14,536 bases of DNA from Candidatus Zixiibacteriota bacterium (GTDB lineage Bacteria > Zixibacteria > MSB-5A5 > CAIYYT01): contig JAPLUP010000399.1 in NCBI GenBank assembly GCA_026397575.1, positions 1 through 14,536 on the forward strand, written 5' to 3'. Shown here one piece after another: positions 13,533-14,536 of this stretch. The notes below the pieces were generated by a model that was not told the origin of the DNA, did not search any database, and worked only from the letters and a program-made list of their open reading frames with translations. Each line of letters opens with the position of its first letter. The first letter of the stretch is position 1. The position numbers and the translations under genes are program-made.

Positions 13533-14536
13533 ATGCTTGGTTACGGTTGGAGCATGTCCTTGATCGGTAAGCTATTGAACGCAAGAGTGTTTCTGATTCT
13601 AATGCTTCTGACAGCATCTAACATGGTGCTGTCAGGGCCGCTAAATCTACATCATCCAGCGCCTTCCCCCGATGGGTCGAAAGTCTGTTTCTCTTATCAG
13701 GGCGATCTTTGGATTGTCTCCGCGCAGGGTGGCAAAGCCCAACGGCTGACACTGCATGTCGGCTACGACGCCTATCCCAAATGGTCTCCGGACGGCAATT
13801 TCATCGCTTTCTCGTCGCAACGTTATGGCAGCTATGATGTCTTTGTAATTCCCGCCACTGGTGGTATCGAAACGCGAGTCACCTACCATTCGGCGGATGA
13901 TCTGGTCTCCGGCTGGAGCACCGACAGTCGACGAATCCTTTTCACTTCCCAGCGAGACCATCCTTATCAGCAAGTGTGGGAAGTCCCCGCTATCGGCGGA
14001 CGCGCTAAACCCCTGACAACTATTGAATCGTTTGATGGTCGAAAATCACCCGACGGTGCCCGGCTGTTGTTTACACGCGGTGCGGTGCCGTACTGGCGCA
14101 AGGGCTACCGTGGCACTGCGGCATGCGATTTGTTTCTGAAAGATCTAACCTCAGGCACAATCGTGAGTGTCACGCAAGCGCCCAGCAGCGAGCGAGACGG
14201 ATTCTGGTCCCCCAGCGGCAGCGAAATCCTGTTTCTTTCCGACTCGACCGGAGTATACAATCTTTTCAAGAAAAATCTGGTCAGTGACCAGATCACGCAG
14301 TTGACAAATCATCGGCTCAGCATTTCGTATCTGTCGGTGGCTCAGGACGCTTCGTTAGCCGCCTACGAACTTGGCGGCGAAATCTTCCTCTATGATTTCA
14401 AAACCGGGCAGGGACGCAAGCTGGAACTGGAAGCGCTGGCTGCGACCAAGACCAATGCGGTTGAACATGTGACGTTTGATTCGGGTGTCAGCGATTTTGC
14501 GATTTCACCGGACGGCAAACTGCTTGCCTTTGTCGT
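13533..14536 (+). CDS. secreted tricorn-like beta-propeller protein (S41 peptidase type), N-terminal part
   Basis: This open frame runs off the right edge after 334 codons. After a hydrophobic signal-like stretch (VFLILMLLTASNMVLSG, residues 19-35) comes a chain of PD40/TolB-like propeller repeats: SPDGSKVCFSYQGDLWIV, YPKWSPDGNFIAFSSQRYGS, RKSPDGARLLFTRGAVPYWR, WSPSGSEILFLSDSTGVYNL and ISPDGKLLAFV. This layout with YWRKGYRG matches the N-terminal propeller of tricorn-core/S41 peptidases of bacteria, which have a PDZ and serine-protease core further on; that part is outside the window, so protease activity is inferred. ATG 13533 has GTAGG about 7 bases upstream; ATG 13554 (MSLIGKLL) would also give a normal signal peptide. 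A TolB-like or DPP-type propeller protein is the alternative. Confidence 0.85.
   Translation, partial: MLGYGWSMSLIGKLLNARVFLILMLLTASNMVLSGPLNLHHPAPSPDGSKVCFSYQGDLWIVSAQGGKAQRLTLHVGYDAYPKWSPDGNFIAFSSQRYGSYDVFVIPATGGIETRVTYHSADDLVSGWSTDSRRILFTSQRDHPYQQVWEVPAIGGRAKPLTTIESFDGRKSPDGARLLFTRGAVPYWRKGYRGTAACDLFLKDLTSGTIVSVTQAPSSERDGFWSPSGSEILFLSDSTGVYNLFKKNLVSDQITQLTNHRLSISYLSVAQDASLAAYELGGEIFLYDFKTGQGRKLELEALAATKTNAVEHVTFDSGVSDFAISPDGKLLAFV

Noticed and set aside
1..14536. CRISPR array or tandem repeats
   Set aside because: No regularly spaced direct repeats were seen on reading the window.

Overview
The window looks like part of the chromosome of a Gram-negative-type bacterium. It encodes a signal-peptide-bearing Wzi-like outer-membrane barrel, a SpoVG homologue, IspE (MEP isoprenoid pathway), a Hanks-type Ser/Thr kinase and a tricorn-like beta-propeller protein. 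SpoVG plus an envelope barrel plus eukaryote-like kinases fits an environmental lineage of the FCB/candidate-phylum type. Zixibacteria is one possibility, but that is a guess from gene content and not a determination.

Layout: (1) 1-92, minus: the first 30 codons of a Ser/Thr protein kinase that runs off the left edge, with a doubtful small upstream ORF (89-271). (2) 371-5965, plus: a two-gene type III-like restriction-modification operon in res-then-mod order, with 6 bp between the genes. Res has SF2 helicase motifs and a C-terminal nuclease fold. Mod is a beta-class amino-methyltransferase with a long C-terminal extension and a more AT-rich central (target-recognition) segment. (3) 6014-7012, plus: an unrecognised 332-residue protein ending in a four-cysteine, CGNR-like zinc finger. 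(4) 7155-10567, plus: a tightly packed recombination operon made of a small ORF, an HTH plus zinc-ribbon protein, a tyrosine recombinase with all main catalytic residues, an XRE/Cro-like repressor, and a large serine recombinase broken by an internal deletion and frameshift. Successive genes in this run overlap or nearly abut. (5) 10463-10534, minus: tRNA-Gln(TTG) with its own sigma70-like promoter. The recombinase ORF reads antisense through the whole tRNA gene, so the right edge of the inserted element should lie at or next to the tRNA 3' end. (6) 10598-13357, minus: host genes wzi-like, ispE and spoVG as an operon. (7) 13533 to the right edge, plus: the start of a secreted tricorn/S41-type propeller protein.

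Interpretation: 371 (or a little before) to about 10462 is best read as a defence-carrying integrative element or island inserted beside tRNA-Gln. It has an R-M cassette as cargo, an uncharacterised zinc-finger protein, and an integration/regulation module at the tRNA end. Its left end was not located: no copy of the tRNA 3' end was found by eye elsewhere in the window. The most interesting points are the two unrelated recombinases in one coupled operon, the promoter and palindrome placed inside the start of the XRE gene, the clean internal deletion in the serine recombinase, and the uncharacterised zinc-finger gene between the R-M cassette and the recombination module.
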